The notes under the pieces were generated by a model. The model saw nothing but the letters and a program-made list of their open reading frames with translations. It was not told where the DNA came from and did no database searches. The position numbers and the translations under genes are program-made. Shown here one piece after another: positions 1 through 7,797 of a DNA stretch of 32,771 nucleotides. Source of the stretch: Bacteroidota bacterium (GTDB lineage: Bacteria; Bacteroidota; Bacteroidia; UKL13-3). Each line of letters begins with the position of its first letter. The first letter of the stretch is position 1. The DNA lies in the NCBI GenBank assembly GCA_947481365.1, contig CANKGI010000005.1, positions 1 to 32,771 on the forward strand, in the 5' to 3' direction.

Positions 1-441
1 GTGCACTACTTGATTATTAAGCTGCGGTTGTGATAATCTAAAAACTACAGGCATCGTATAGCTAACATTCATAGGTTTACCATTTTGTTTCCCAGGAATC
101 CAGTCAGGCATCTGTTTGACAATTCTAATGGCTTCTTCTTCTAAGCCCCAACCTTTATGTGTAAGTGCTTCAACATTTGAAATTTTCCCTTGTTTATTAA
201 TGATGAACTGAACAACTACTTTTCCTTCAATACTATTTTCACAAGCACTTTCAGGGTAACAAATATTATCATTTATAAATTTTACTCTTGCTTCTTCACC
301 ATACTGAAATTGGGGCATTTCTTCAGCATATGTTACAATTGTATCTTCAATTCTTGCAGTAGAACATCCATCTGACTTTTGTGCCTTCAAAAAAGAAACA
401 GTTGAAATCAAAATAAATGCAACGAAGAATATCTTTTTCAT
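1..441 (-). CDS. TonB C-terminal-domain exported protein (3' end outside window)
   Basis: This reading frame is open from an ATG at 441 to the window edge (147 codons), so the protein's C-terminus is missing. It begins with a Sec signal peptide (MKKIFFVAFILISTVSFLKA, then Q). The mature part has the TonB C-terminal pattern: a stretch around YPESACEN, then EGKVVVQFIINKQGKISNV, a later EEEAIRIVKQMPDW, and PGKQNGKPMNVSYTMPVVF. In this family the domain usually contacts TonB-dependent receptors, but in Bacteroidota many stand-alone secreted copies exist with unknown roles. There is no N-terminal TonB-type transmembrane anchor, only a cleavable signal, so a periplasmic or surface-associated role is more likely than classical TonB. 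An exact TAnnTTTG box lies 19 bases upstream of the start. The family call is firm; the function is not known. Confidence 0.85.
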   Translation of the reverse strand, partial: MKKIFFVAFILISTVSFLKAQKSDGCSTARIEDTIVTYAEEMPQFQYGEEARVKFINDNICYPESACENSIEGKVVVQFIINKQGKISNVEALTHKGWGLEEEAIRIVKQMPDWIPGKQNGKPMNVSYTMPVVFRLSQPQLNNQVVH

Positions 442-459
442 AGAAAAAAATTGCTTACT

Positions 460-467
460 CAAACATA
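460..467 (-). promoter_or_regulatory. -7 promoter box (TATGTTTG)
   Basis: Read on the minus strand, this is an exact match to the Bacteroidota -7 element TAnnTTTG. It lies 18 bases before the ATG of the TonB-domain gene, so the leader would be about 12 bases. No clear TTG -33 element is visible at the usual spacing. Confidence 0.5.
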
Positions 468-516
468 AGAAATTAATATTTTAAGCTTTGAATATTTTTT
501 ATAAAAGAATAATATA

Positions 517-666
517 CCGCACCTACGGAGCTCTTATAAAATATGTAATGTAAATTAGCTATTAAGTTTAATCCCCTAGGGGGATATTTTTGCTGATAAC
601 TTTATCCGTAGGAGTTATATGGTAATAGAAACCAATAAGAATAATACAGAAAGCTCCGTAGGAGCG
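517..666. repeat. Cluster of three short palindromic repeats with core CCTACGGA
   Basis: Three copies of an 8-10 base core lie in the spacer between two minus-strand genes. One reads CCTACGGAGCT (521-531). Two are inverted: TCCGTAGGAG near 605-614 and GCTCCGTAGGAGC at 653-665, which is itself a hairpin. A further palindrome, ATCCCCTAGGGGGAT, sits at 571-585. The outer two copies form inverted ends of an element of about 145 bases, so a degenerate miniature element is possible. I see no coding capacity in this spacer. Confidence 0.45.
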
Positions 667-712
667 AAACAGAAAATCCACATCGTTACATGTATTGATA
701 ACACAACACATG

Positions 713-1108
713 TTAATTGTTCAGATAATCTTCTTCTTCATTCCCTGAACTTTTTGCAAATGGAACAAAAATAAAACTTGCCAATTTTTCGGTTGCCAGC
801 ATCACACACATAAATTTCTTCGGGTCTTTATAGGCTTTTATAAAATCATTTTTCTTTGTTTCAAGAATTAATTTTGTCTCCACCATTTCGTCAATAGTTG
901 TGGCATATACATTATAAGTTCCTGCCATATCATTTTTATCAATGATGAGTTCGCCAATTTTAACATCGTGCTCGGTAGCAATAAATACAGGGTATTCGGT
1001 AAATCCTTCTGCAATCATATCAGCCGAAACTTCTTTGATCATTTCATCATAAATTTTCAAATCGGCTTTCAGACTTTCTATTATTTTTTTAAATTCTTCT
1101 TCGCTCAT
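713..1108 (-). CDS. Conserved small protein, unknown function
   Basis: This 131-residue acidic protein has no signal peptide and no membrane segment. It starts with a charged helical stretch (SEEEFKKIIESLKADLKIYDEM), continues through a mixed alpha/beta centre (YPVFIATEHDVKIGELII), and ends in a hydrophobic strand (SFIFVPFA) with an acidic tail (EEEDYLNN). The absence of exported features suggests a cytoplasmic protein. It lies downstream of rlmD on the same strand with a 59-base spacer that contains a TCTGCG repeat, so co-transcription is possible. I recognise no named domain. The open frame length and ordinary residue composition make it a real gene. Confidence 0.82.
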   Translation of the reverse strand: MSEEEFKKIIESLKADLKIYDEMIKEVSADMIAEGFTEYPVFIATEHDVKIGELIIDKNDMAGTYNVYATTIDEMVETKLILETKKNDFIKAYKDPKKFMCVMLATEKLASFIFVPFAKSSGNEEEDYLNN

Positions 1109-1130
1109 TTTATAAATATTCTAAATTTCT

Positions 1131-1161
1131 ATTCTGCGATTATCAGCGCAATCTGCGGGAA
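1131..1161. repeat. TCTGCG repeat element, copy 1
   Basis: Three TCTGCG-like hexamers (1133, TCAGCG at 1143, 1152) are spaced 10 and 9 bases apart and followed by GGAAA. The same spacing and tail occur at 19955-19983, which marks a dispersed repeat. It fills much of the spacer between rlmD and the 131-residue gene. Confidence 0.55.
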
Positions 1162-1167
1162 ATAATT

Positions 1168-2577
1168 TTACTTCAATTCTAATAAAGCAATATTTTCTAC
1201 ATGATGTGTGTGCGGAAACATATCAACCGGTTGCACTTTTGTTACCGAATACAATTCGCTCATCAATGCAATATCTCGTGCTTGCGTGGCAGGATTACAA
1301 CTGATATACACAATTTTCTTGGCTTTCATTTCAAGTAATTTTGCAATCACACTTTCAATCATTCCGGCACGAGGTGGGTCGGTAATAATTACATCAGGTT
1401 TGCCATGTGTTGCAATAAATTCATCATTCAACACATCTTTCATATCGCCAGCAAAAAATTTGGTATTGGTAATATTATTCATCTCCGAATTTATTTTTGC
1501 ATCGGCAATGGCCTGCACCACATATTCAATTCCAATAACTTGCTTTGATTGATGCGCCACAAAATTGGCAATCGTGCCTACACCGGTATATAAATCGTAA
1601 ACTAGCTCGTTGCCTGTTAATCCTGCAAACTCGCGCGCTTTCGAATACAATTGCAATGTTTGTTTGCTGTTGGTTTGAAAAAATGAACTCGCCCCAATTT
1701 TAAAAACCAAATCTTCTAGTTTTTCTTTGATGTGATCATTTCCCGAATAAACAACGGGCACTAAATCACCCACAGTGTCATTCATTTTTCCATTGATGAT
1801 ATACATCAGCGAAGTAATCTCCGGAAATTTATTTTTGAGAAAACTCATCAGCATTTCTCTTTGCTCAACTATGTCTTCTTTAAAAACAACAATCAGCATC
1901 AACTCTCCCATCACCGAATTACGAATAATGATATTTCGTAAAAATCCTTCTTGCGAATGCGCATTGAAAAATGGAAAATGATGTTCGATGGCAAATTGCT
2001 TAATCGATAAACGTATGGCATTTGAAGGATCAGGTTGAAGGTAACAATGCTCCACATCGAGCACTTTATCAAATCGTCCGGGAATATGAAACCCTAAGCC
2101 AAAATGCTCATTTTCATCCATCGATTCTTTATCACTCACTGCTGTAAGCCATTTACGATCGGTAAAAGTATACTCCAATTTATTGCGATAATACTGTGTA
2201 TCAACTGAGCCTAAAATAGGTTCAAATTCGGGGAAAGGAAATTTTCCGATACGCTGAAATGCATCAAAAACTTGTTGCTGTTTGTATTTAAGTTGAGATA
2301 CATAACTCATGTGTTGCCACTTACAACCACCACAGGTTCCGAAGTGCGAACAAAAAGGTTCTACTCTGTCGGGAGAAGGTTGAATAATTTTTTCAATTCG
2401 TGCAAAACTGAAACTTTTCTTTGATGAAGTTACATTTAAATCAACAACATCTCCTGGTGCTGCAAAATCAACAAGAATAACTTTCTCATCATGTCGGGCT
2501 ACGCTTTTCCCTTCGCTTCCGGCATTAATGATGGTAATATTTTGTAGGGTGTAAGGCTTGAATTTACGTTTTCGCAT
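1168..2577 (-). CDS. rlmD: 23S rRNA (uracil-C5)-methyltransferase, RlmD/RumA family
   Basis: The 469-residue product methylates carbon 5 of a uracil in 23S rRNA using S-adenosylmethionine. An N-terminal TRAM-like domain (about 10-65) is followed by an iron-sulfur cysteine set: C76, C82 and C85 (FCSHFGTCGGCKW) plus C178 (DVEHC), the four-cysteine arrangement of RumA. The Rossmann methyltransferase part shows the SAM loop DLYTGVGTIANF, then TDPPRAGM, the catalytic cysteine C427 (YISCNP) and the likely proton-abstracting E461 (HHVEN). Length is normal for the family. The start is the ATG right after a heptamer tandem repeat. Bacteroidota often have more than one RumA-like paralogue, so the exact target uracil is less certain than the chemistry. 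Confidence 0.94.
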   Translation of the reverse strand: MRKRKFKPYTLQNITIINAGSEGKSVARHDEKVILVDFAAPGDVVDLNVTSSKKSFSFARIEKIIQPSPDRVEPFCSHFGTCGGCKWQHMSYVSQLKYKQQQVFDAFQRIGKFPFPEFEPILGSVDTQYYRNKLEYTFTDRKWLTAVSDKESMDENEHFGLGFHIPGRFDKVLDVEHCYLQPDPSNAIRLSIKQFAIEHHFPFFNAHSQEGFLRNIIIRNSVMGELMLIVVFKEDIVEQREMLMSFLKNKFPEITSLMYIINGKMNDTVGDLVPVVYSGNDHIKEKLEDLVFKIGASSFFQTNSKQTLQLYSKAREFAGLTGNELVYDLYTGVGTIANFVAHQSKQVIGIEYVVQAIADAKINSEMNNITNTKFFAGDMKDVLNDEFIATHGKPDVIITDPPRAGMIESVIAKLLEMKAKKIVYISCNPATQARDIALMSELYSVTKVQPVDMFPHTHHVENIALLELK

Positions 2578-2580
2578 GTT

Positions 2581-2611
2581 AGCTTTTAGCTGTTAGCATT
2601 TAGCTTTCAGC
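2581..2611. repeat. Heptamer tandem repeat (AGCtttt, about 4.4 units)
   Basis: AGC occurs at 2581, 2588, 2595, 2602 and 2609, an exact 7-base period with variable filling (AGCTTTT, AGCTGTT, AGCATTT, AGCTTTC). It ends three bases before the rlmD start codon and therefore lies in the gene's leader or promoter. Such heptamer arrays can change copy number by slippage. Confidence 0.7.
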
Positions 2612-2674
2612 AATATTTATCTGGCGAAAATAAGTTGAAAAAAGTTAGGAAGAAATTGATTTCAAAAAATGTTG

Positions 2675-3691
2675 TTATACAATATTAACTTCAGGGTTGA
2701 TGGTTACTCCAAATTTTTCTTGAACTGATTTCTGAATATCCATTGCCAAACTCCAGATTTCGTTGCCCGTTGCACCACCGTAATTTACCAGCACCAATGC
2801 CTGATCTTTGTGGGCACCTGTATTACCAACCTGTTTCCCTTTCCAGCCACATTGCTCAATTAGCCATCCTGCAGCTAATTTTATATTTCCTGATGCTACA
2901 GGATAACCTACAATTTGGGGAAATTGAGATTTAAGTTTTAGAAATTGCGCTTCCGATATTTCTGGATTCTTAAAAAAACTACCTGCGTTTCCTAAAATGA
3001 GTGGGTCGGGTAATTTTGATTTACGAATAGCGATAACAGCATCACTTACATCTTTTATACTGGGATTGCTCACCCCATTTTTCTCTAACATTTGCTGAAT
3101 GGCACCATATGAAATGTTGAGTTTTGGATTTTTGCTCAACTTAAATGTTACCGAAACAATGATGTATTTTCCTTTGGCTTCATTTTTAAAAATGCTCTCG
3201 CGATAGCCAAATTTACATTGCTCATTGGTAAACGAAATAATTTCACCTGATTCAATCTCTAAAGCTTCAAGCGCATCAAAAGTGTCTTTTATCTCGGCAC
3301 CATATGCTCCAATATTTTGCATAGGTGCTGCGCCAACATATCCAGGAATGAGAGAAAGATTTTCTAATCCGGCATAACCATTTCCGATGCAATACAACAC
3401 AAACTCATGCCACACTTCACCTGCCATTGATTTTACCCAAACAAAGTCAGTATCTTCTTTTATCTTTTCAATACCTTTTATTGTATTTTTGATAACCATC
3501 CCATCAAAATCTTTTGTTATCAAAATATTACTTCCTCCGCCAATAACTAAAAATTTACGCTCAGTTAAATTAAAGCTACCAACCAGTACAACCAATTCTT
3601 CAACTTTTGATATTTCTACAAACTCTTTAGCATATGCATCGATGCCAAAAGTATTACGGTGCTTAAGTGAAATGTTTTGCTGAATAAACAT
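2675..3691 (-). CDS. murB: UDP-N-acetylenolpyruvoylglucosamine reductase
   Basis: MurB reduces UDP-GlcNAc-enolpyruvate to UDP-MurNAc with NADPH and FAD, the second committed step of peptidoglycan precursor synthesis in the cytoplasm. From the ATG at 3691 the protein has 338 residues. The FAD-binding part shows GGGSNIL (51-57) and IPGYVGAAPMQNIGAYGAEI (115-134). Active-site residues are visible: Y163-R164 (GYRESIF), S238 in GNAGSFFKNP, and the terminal E334 in NPEVNIV. The tyrosine loop and C-terminus match type I MurB. The frame could be opened three codons earlier with TTG, but that codon lies in the promoter area and the ATG fits family starts (FIQQNISLKHRNTFGID). It is divergent from the LtaS-type gene. 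Confidence 0.95.
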   Translation of the reverse strand: MFIQQNISLKHRNTFGIDAYAKEFVEISKVEELVVLVGSFNLTERKFLVIGGGSNILITKDFDGMVIKNTIKGIEKIKEDTDFVWVKSMAGEVWHEFVLYCIGNGYAGLENLSLIPGYVGAAPMQNIGAYGAEIKDTFDALEALEIESGEIISFTNEQCKFGYRESIFKNEAKGKYIIVSVTFKLSKNPKLNISYGAIQQMLEKNGVSNPSIKDVSDAVIAIRKSKLPDPLILGNAGSFFKNPEISEAQFLKLKSQFPQIVGYPVASGNIKLAAGWLIEQCGWKGKQVGNTGAHKDQALVLVNYGGATGNEIWSLAMDIQKSVQEKFGVTINPEVNIV

Positions 3692-3744
3692 AGTGGGCAA
3701 ATAAATAAAAGAGTTTTAAAATGCAATGCTTATTTTTCGAACAT

Positions 3745-3752
3745 TATATTTG
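3745..3752 (+). promoter_or_regulatory. -7 promoter box (TATATTTG)
   Basis: An exact TAnnTTTG match lies five bases upstream of the GTG at 3758. At the usual distance, transcription would begin at or within a couple of bases of that GTG, giving a leaderless mRNA. No clear TTG -33 element is seen. The opposite strand holds a weaker box (TTTATTTG, 3698-3705) six bases before the murB ATG. Confidence 0.5.
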
Positions 3753-3757
3753 CAAAC

Positions 3758-5647
3758 GTGAGTAATTTTTTAAAACATTACATTTTACTTATCAAGCGAA
3801 TAAGCCTTGCTTATTGCATAATGTTTATTTCGCGACTGTTATTTTTCGTTTTCAACTTCTCCTATTTTGGGCATTATGGAGTTGAACAAATCTTTCGTTC
3901 GTTCTTTTTCGGCTTGCTTTTCGACACTTCATCGCTCGTATATTTTAATGCACTATTTATTTTGTTGCACATTCTTCCGTTTCATTTCCGAGAAAATAAT
4001 TCGTATCAAACAACACTAAAAGTACTATTTGTATCAATAAACGCCATTGCACTTTTACTCAATTTAATTGATATCGGTTATTTCCCGTTTAGCGGTAAAC
4101 GAACCGGATTAGAGCTCAGTGGAATGAAAGGCGATATCCTTCCTCATGTTGTAAACTATATCAGCAGTTTTTGGTATCTCACCCTCATATTGATTTTTTT
4201 AATTTGGGTAATCTATCAATGTTATCCTATTGCAAAACCTGAAAATCTTAAAAATAAAAAATCAAAAAACATACTTCTTGAAATTTTCGTGATGATTCTT
4301 TTTATTGGATTATCAGTTCTTGGAGCACGTGGTGGATGGAACCTTAAGCCACTTGGAACTTTTGATGCTGCAAGGTTTGTGCGAACAGAAATGGTTGCAC
4401 TTACACTGAATACGCCTTTTCAAATGATTAATACGATACAACAAGTTGGCGTTTCGGAGAAAAATTATTTACCTGATGATATTGCAAAAAAATATTTTAA
4501 CCCAGTTCATCAACCTCTATTCAATACCGATAGAAATTCTAAACCCAATATCGTTCTTATTATTGTTGAAAGTTTAGGAAAAGAAGATGTTGGTTTTTAT
4601 AACAATGGCGAAGGATTCACTCCTTTTCTAGATTCGTTGATGAAAAAAAGTATTGTTTACCAACATGCATATGCCAACGGTAAACGTTCAATTGAAGGAT
4701 TACCATCAATAATTGCATCAATGCCTTCGTTGATGGAAAACGATTACATGAATAGTTACTACCAATCAAATAAATTAAGTAGCGCAGGTAATTATTTACA
4801 ACAAACGGGATACGATGCATCTTTTTATCATGGTGGTATTAACGGAACAATGAGTTTTAACAATTTTGTGGCGGTAACAAATGGCGGAAAATATTTCGGC
4901 AAGAATGAATACCCCAATCAAAATGATTATGATGGAAACTGGGGAATTTATGACGAACCTTATTTACAATATTTTGCAAACGAATTAGCCCATAAACCAC
5001 AACCATTTTTGTCTACAGTATTTACGCTTTCTTCACATCATCCATATAATATACCTGATGATAAGAAGAATTTATTTATAGAAGGAAAATTGCCAATACA
5101 TAAAGCAATCCGGTATACCGATTATTCATTAAAAAGATTTTTCGAAACTGCACAAAAAATGCCATGGTTTAACAATACTGTTTTTATCATTACAGCCGAC
5201 CACTCGGCCGAAAATGAAAAACCACGATACCAAACTTTTAATGGAATGTTTGAAATCCCATTAGTTATTTATTCGCCATTATTTAATCAAAACGAAATAA
5301 CCGAAAATACTGAAACAGCTCAGCAAATTGATATTCTACCTATCATTTTAAAATATGCACAGTACAATAAAAAATATTTCAGTTTCGGAAATGCAGAAAA
5401 TAAAAAGTCTTTTGCCATTCAACATTTCGGAAATGTATACCAACTCATTTGCTGGCCATACGTCTATCTATTTACAGAAGATAATGGATTTGGATTATTT
5501 AATCTTTCGTCTGATCCGTTATCAAATAAAAATTTATATAATGACCCCTTATTGAATAAAACGAAACTTGAAATGGATACAATTATCAAAAGTGTAATAC
5601 AACAATACAACCACTCACTAATTACCAATTCAACATTTATTCCATAG
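3758..5647 (+). CDS. LtaS/MdoB-type membrane phosphoglycerol transferase or sulfatase
   Basis: This 629-residue membrane protein has about five hydrophobic segments (roughly 8-35, 45-73, 88-108, 138-155, 172-190) followed by a periplasmic alkaline-phosphatase-fold domain. Visible metal and catalytic positions are E271 (IIVESLGKEDVG), the likely nucleophile S311 (NGKRSIEGLPSI), D481-H482 (TADHS) and H427-H428 (SSHHPY). LtaS itself uses threonine at the nucleophile position; a serine in GKRSIEGLP is common in Gram-negative relatives (family knowledge, from memory). The substrate may be a lipid-linked phosphoglycerol or phosphoethanolamine group, not lipoteichoic acid, since this is a Gram-negative lineage. 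The GTG start is chosen because an earlier in-frame ATG (3677) would overlap murB and the promoter; an ATG at 3821 is possible but would cut the first membrane segment. Confidence 0.88.
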   Translation: MSNFLKHYILLIKRISLAYCIMFISRLLFFVFNFSYFGHYGVEQIFRSFFFGLLFDTSSLVYFNALFILLHILPFHFRENNSYQTTLKVLFVSINAIALLLNLIDIGYFPFSGKRTGLELSGMKGDILPHVVNYISSFWYLTLILIFLIWVIYQCYPIAKPENLKNKKSKNILLEIFVMILFIGLSVLGARGGWNLKPLGTFDAARFVRTEMVALTLNTPFQMINTIQQVGVSEKNYLPDDIAKKYFNPVHQPLFNTDRNSKPNIVLIIVESLGKEDVGFYNNGEGFTPFLDSLMKKSIVYQHAYANGKRSIEGLPSIIASMPSLMENDYMNSYYQSNKLSSAGNYLQQTGYDASFYHGGINGTMSFNNFVAVTNGGKYFGKNEYPNQNDYDGNWGIYDEPYLQYFANELAHKPQPFLSTVFTLSSHHPYNIPDDKKNLFIEGKLPIHKAIRYTDYSLKRFFETAQKMPWFNNTVFIITADHSAENEKPRYQTFNGMFEIPLVIYSPLFNQNEITENTETAQQIDILPIILKYAQYNKKYFSFGNAENKKSFAIQHFGNVYQLICWPYVYLFTEDNGFGLFNLSSDPLSNKNLYNDPLLNKTKLEMDTIIKSVIQQYNHSLITNSTFIP

Positions 5648-5993
5648 CTTTTAATTCGGCTTTGAGCTTTTGCGTTAAACTATTTACAACGAGTTCGTAT
5701 GAGTGGTCAACGAGTTTCAAAATCTCTTTATCATTTAAATCGAGATGATAAGTTATGGTGTTCCAGTGTTGTTTATTCATATGATACCCTGGCTTCACAG
5801 CTTCATACTCGGCACGAAGTTCAATAGCTTTTTCTGGGTCGCATTTTAAATTGCAGTTATCGGGTTCCGAAAATGAAGTGAGCGCAAACATCTTTCCCAT
5901 TACTTTAAATACAAGCGTATCTTCACCAAACGGAAATGTTTCTTCCACACCATTTTTTCTCAAACAATATTCTCTGATAATTTCAATATTCAT
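5637..5993 (-). CDS. MmcQ/YjbR family protein
   Basis: This 118-residue protein belongs to the MmcQ/YjbR family, which has a CyaY-like fold and is usually described as DNA-binding without a known biological role. Family marks are the N-terminal IREYCLRKNGVEETFPFGEDTLVFKV, MGKMFALTSF, the central LKCDPEKAIELR, and PGYHMNKQHWNTI with the conserved HWNT-type motif. It is cytoplasmic, with no signal or membrane segment. Its start overlaps the end of the flippase-like gene by 11 bases, so it is the last gene of that operon and probably translationally coupled. Its 3' end also overlaps the convergent LtaS-type gene by 11 bases. Its connection to the two envelope genes upstream is unexplained. Confidence 0.92.
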   Translation of the reverse strand: MNIEIIREYCLRKNGVEETFPFGEDTLVFKVMGKMFALTSFSEPDNCNLKCDPEKAIELRAEYEAVKPGYHMNKQHWNTITYHLDLNDKEILKLVDHSYELVVNSLTQKLKAELKAME

Positions 5994-7155
5994 TTTTCAT
6001 CGATTGATAAAAATCCACATAAAACCAAATCAGCATTCCGATTTGCGAGAGTGCCATAGAACAAAGTGCCCCTTCGATACCAAAAGGTTTAATGAGTAAA
6101 AAACTAGCTATTGCATTGATAACAATTCCTGAAGAATTTATCAGTATCACTTTTGTGATTTTATTCTCGCCAAAAAAATAAAATGCCACCGGAGTGTACC
6201 AAAATACAGGCATGATACAAACAAAACTGATGAAATAAACTGTTATCGAAAAATCGATATGATAGAAATATTTGATAACCGCAAACTCCAATAAAATGAC
6301 CGACAAAGAAATCAATATTCCTATTTGGTAAAATTGCTTGATGAAGTTTTTTAAACCGTCTTTACTAATTCTGAAAACATTTTTTGCATATGGATAAATA
6401 ATAAACGAAGCCGCTGAAGCGCCCATCAAAATAAGACTTGTTACGATTCCGTATTTAGCCAGTTCTATTTTATCCAACAATAAATTTACAGCCATAGCAT
6501 CGGTTTTTGTTTGTACAACTCCGGTAAAACCAAGCAACATAAAACCCATCGAACTTTTAATCATATTGATTGAAAAACCCCTTGCAAAAAATTTCCTGTA
6601 AAAAAAGGATGAGATCATTGTTCTTAAAAAATAACCGAGAGTTATCAGAAATAAAATGTCTTCAAAAATCAAATCCTTATTAAAAATGCAAATCATTACA
6701 CTTGAAGTAAGAACAGCCAACTCTGAAATCATTAATGGTATAAATTTCTTTTCGAATGAGGCTATTGATTCAAACGATTGCTGAATATGTCTCAGAAAAA
6801 TCCAAATGATAAGATACATGACTCCTTGCAAGTGAATAAACAACAACACAAAAAGTAAAGCAGGAATGACCAACAAAACCGAACGAGTGTTAAACGATTC
6901 GCTCCAAATATTTTTTAATTGCGATGGTGATTTACTAAACTCTCGTAGTAAAAATTCTTTATTACCCCAAATGGTAAATGTTGTAACTACATAATAAATA
7001 ATTTGAAGTTCAACGATATTACCCCACCATGCTGTTTGATAAAAACGGATGATCAGAAATGAATTCAGAATGTTGGATAATCCGGGAAGAGAAAGAAAAA
7101 CTGCGTTTCCTAAAACTGGTTTGATACGATTAAAAAGTTTTTCTCCTAGAAACAA
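5983..7155 (-). CDS. Polysaccharide flippase-like multi-pass membrane protein
   Basis: The 390-residue protein is almost entirely hydrophobic, with roughly ten to twelve membrane segments separated by short basic loops. The pattern matches the Wzx/MATE-type polysaccharide exporters: an N-terminal helix pair (NAVFLSLPGLSNILNSFLII), a long central set, and a C-terminal half with SSGIVINAIASFLLIKPFGI followed by EGALCSMALSQIGMLIWF, which resembles the PS-biosynthesis C-terminal region. It may move a lipid-linked glycan across the inner membrane. The start is TTG at 7155; no ATG is in reach before the first helix, and a stop in the same frame lies three codons upstream (7162). It follows the barrel gene by only six bases, indicating one operon. 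No glycosyltransferases are nearby, so its substrate is unknown. Confidence 0.82.
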   Translation of the reverse strand: MFLGEKLFNRIKPVLGNAVFLSLPGLSNILNSFLIIRFYQTAWWGNIVELQIIYYVVTTFTIWGNKEFLLREFSKSPSQLKNIWSESFNTRSVLLVIPALLFVLLFIHLQGVMYLIIWIFLRHIQQSFESIASFEKKFIPLMISELAVLTSSVMICIFNKDLIFEDILFLITLGYFLRTMISSFFYRKFFARGFSINMIKSSMGFMLLGFTGVVQTKTDAMAVNLLLDKIELAKYGIVTSLILMGASAASFIIYPYAKNVFRISKDGLKNFIKQFYQIGILISLSVILLEFAVIKYFYHIDFSITVYFISFVCIMPVFWYTPVAFYFFGENKITKVILINSSGIVINAIASFLLIKPFGIEGALCSMALSQIGMLIWFYVDFYQSMKNEY

Positions 7156-7161
7156 ATGCTT

Positions 7162-7776
7162 TTATAATTTAATAAAGCGATATCCAAGCGTAAAAATAAA
7201 CATGCTCGAACGAGAAGAATAATTTAACGATGAAATTGTAGGCGATGAATTACTTACAACAACTTTTGCAGCATCGGTAATTCCGGTATCATAACGTACA
7301 TCGAGCGATAACTTCCAGATATCAATACCTGCGCCTGCCTGAAGTCCCAACACAAAACTATTTACCGAAGAGTTGTTGGTATAAGTTGCCAAACTCGATG
7401 CGGTTTCGTTGCCCATTGCAAATTGAAAAACCGGACCGGCATTCACTCTGAAAAATTTAAAAAATTGCTTTCCTGCTAATACGGGAACATCTATGTAATG
7501 AATGGTATTGCTCGCAACTGTTTGTCCTAAATAATTTTGAATATCGCCACCACGTTGTGTGTAGTTAACTTCGGGCATAACAAAAAAACCAAGAAATTTA
7601 AATTTAGTATATAAACCTCCAGTAAAACCAGTAATGGTATTTGCACCGCCAAAATCGGCAAAGTTTTTCACCATCGAACTTCTGGATATTCCTGCATGTA
7701 CACCTAAATCAAATTCCTGACTTTTTGCAGTTGAGATAAAAATGGTAAGCGCTGATAAAAGAAATAACTTTTTCAT
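7162..7776 (-). CDS. PorT-family outer-membrane beta-barrel protein
   Basis: This 204-residue protein has a signal peptide (MKKLFLLSALTIFISTAKS, then Q) and a mature part made of alternating amphipathic strands. It begins with EFDLGVHAGISRSS, contains GFTGGLYTKFKFLGFFVMPE and NYTQRGGD, and ends in an aromatic barrel-closing strand (FIFTLGYRFIKL). This is the small OMP_b-brl_2/PorT-like barrel common in Bacteroidota. PorT itself is needed for T9SS function in Porphyromonas, but most homologues are of unknown role, so no gene symbol is given. It opens the operon with the flippase-like and MmcQ genes and has an exact TAnnTTTG promoter box 21 bases upstream of the ATG. Confidence 0.9.
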   Translation of the reverse strand: MKKLFLLSALTIFISTAKSQEFDLGVHAGISRSSMVKNFADFGGANTITGFTGGLYTKFKFLGFFVMPEVNYTQRGGDIQNYLGQTVASNTIHYIDVPVLAGKQFFKFFRVNAGPVFQFAMGNETASSLATYTNNSSVNSFVLGLQAGAGIDIWKLSLDVRYDTGITDAAKVVVSNSSPTISSLNYSSRSSMFIFTLGYRFIKL

Positions 7777-7797
7777 GTTGTTATATATTTAAGTACT

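Noticed and set aside
190-375. Plus-strand open frame of 61 codons
   Set aside because: It is antisense to the TonB-domain gene, which has signal peptide and domain support.
3692-3700. TTG start at 3700 for murB
   Set aside because: It lies inside a promoter-like sequence and the ATG at 3691 matches family starts.
3677-3757. N-terminal extension of the LtaS-type protein from ATG 3677
   Set aside because: It would overlap the divergent murB start and contain the promoter box; the extra residues are not family-like.
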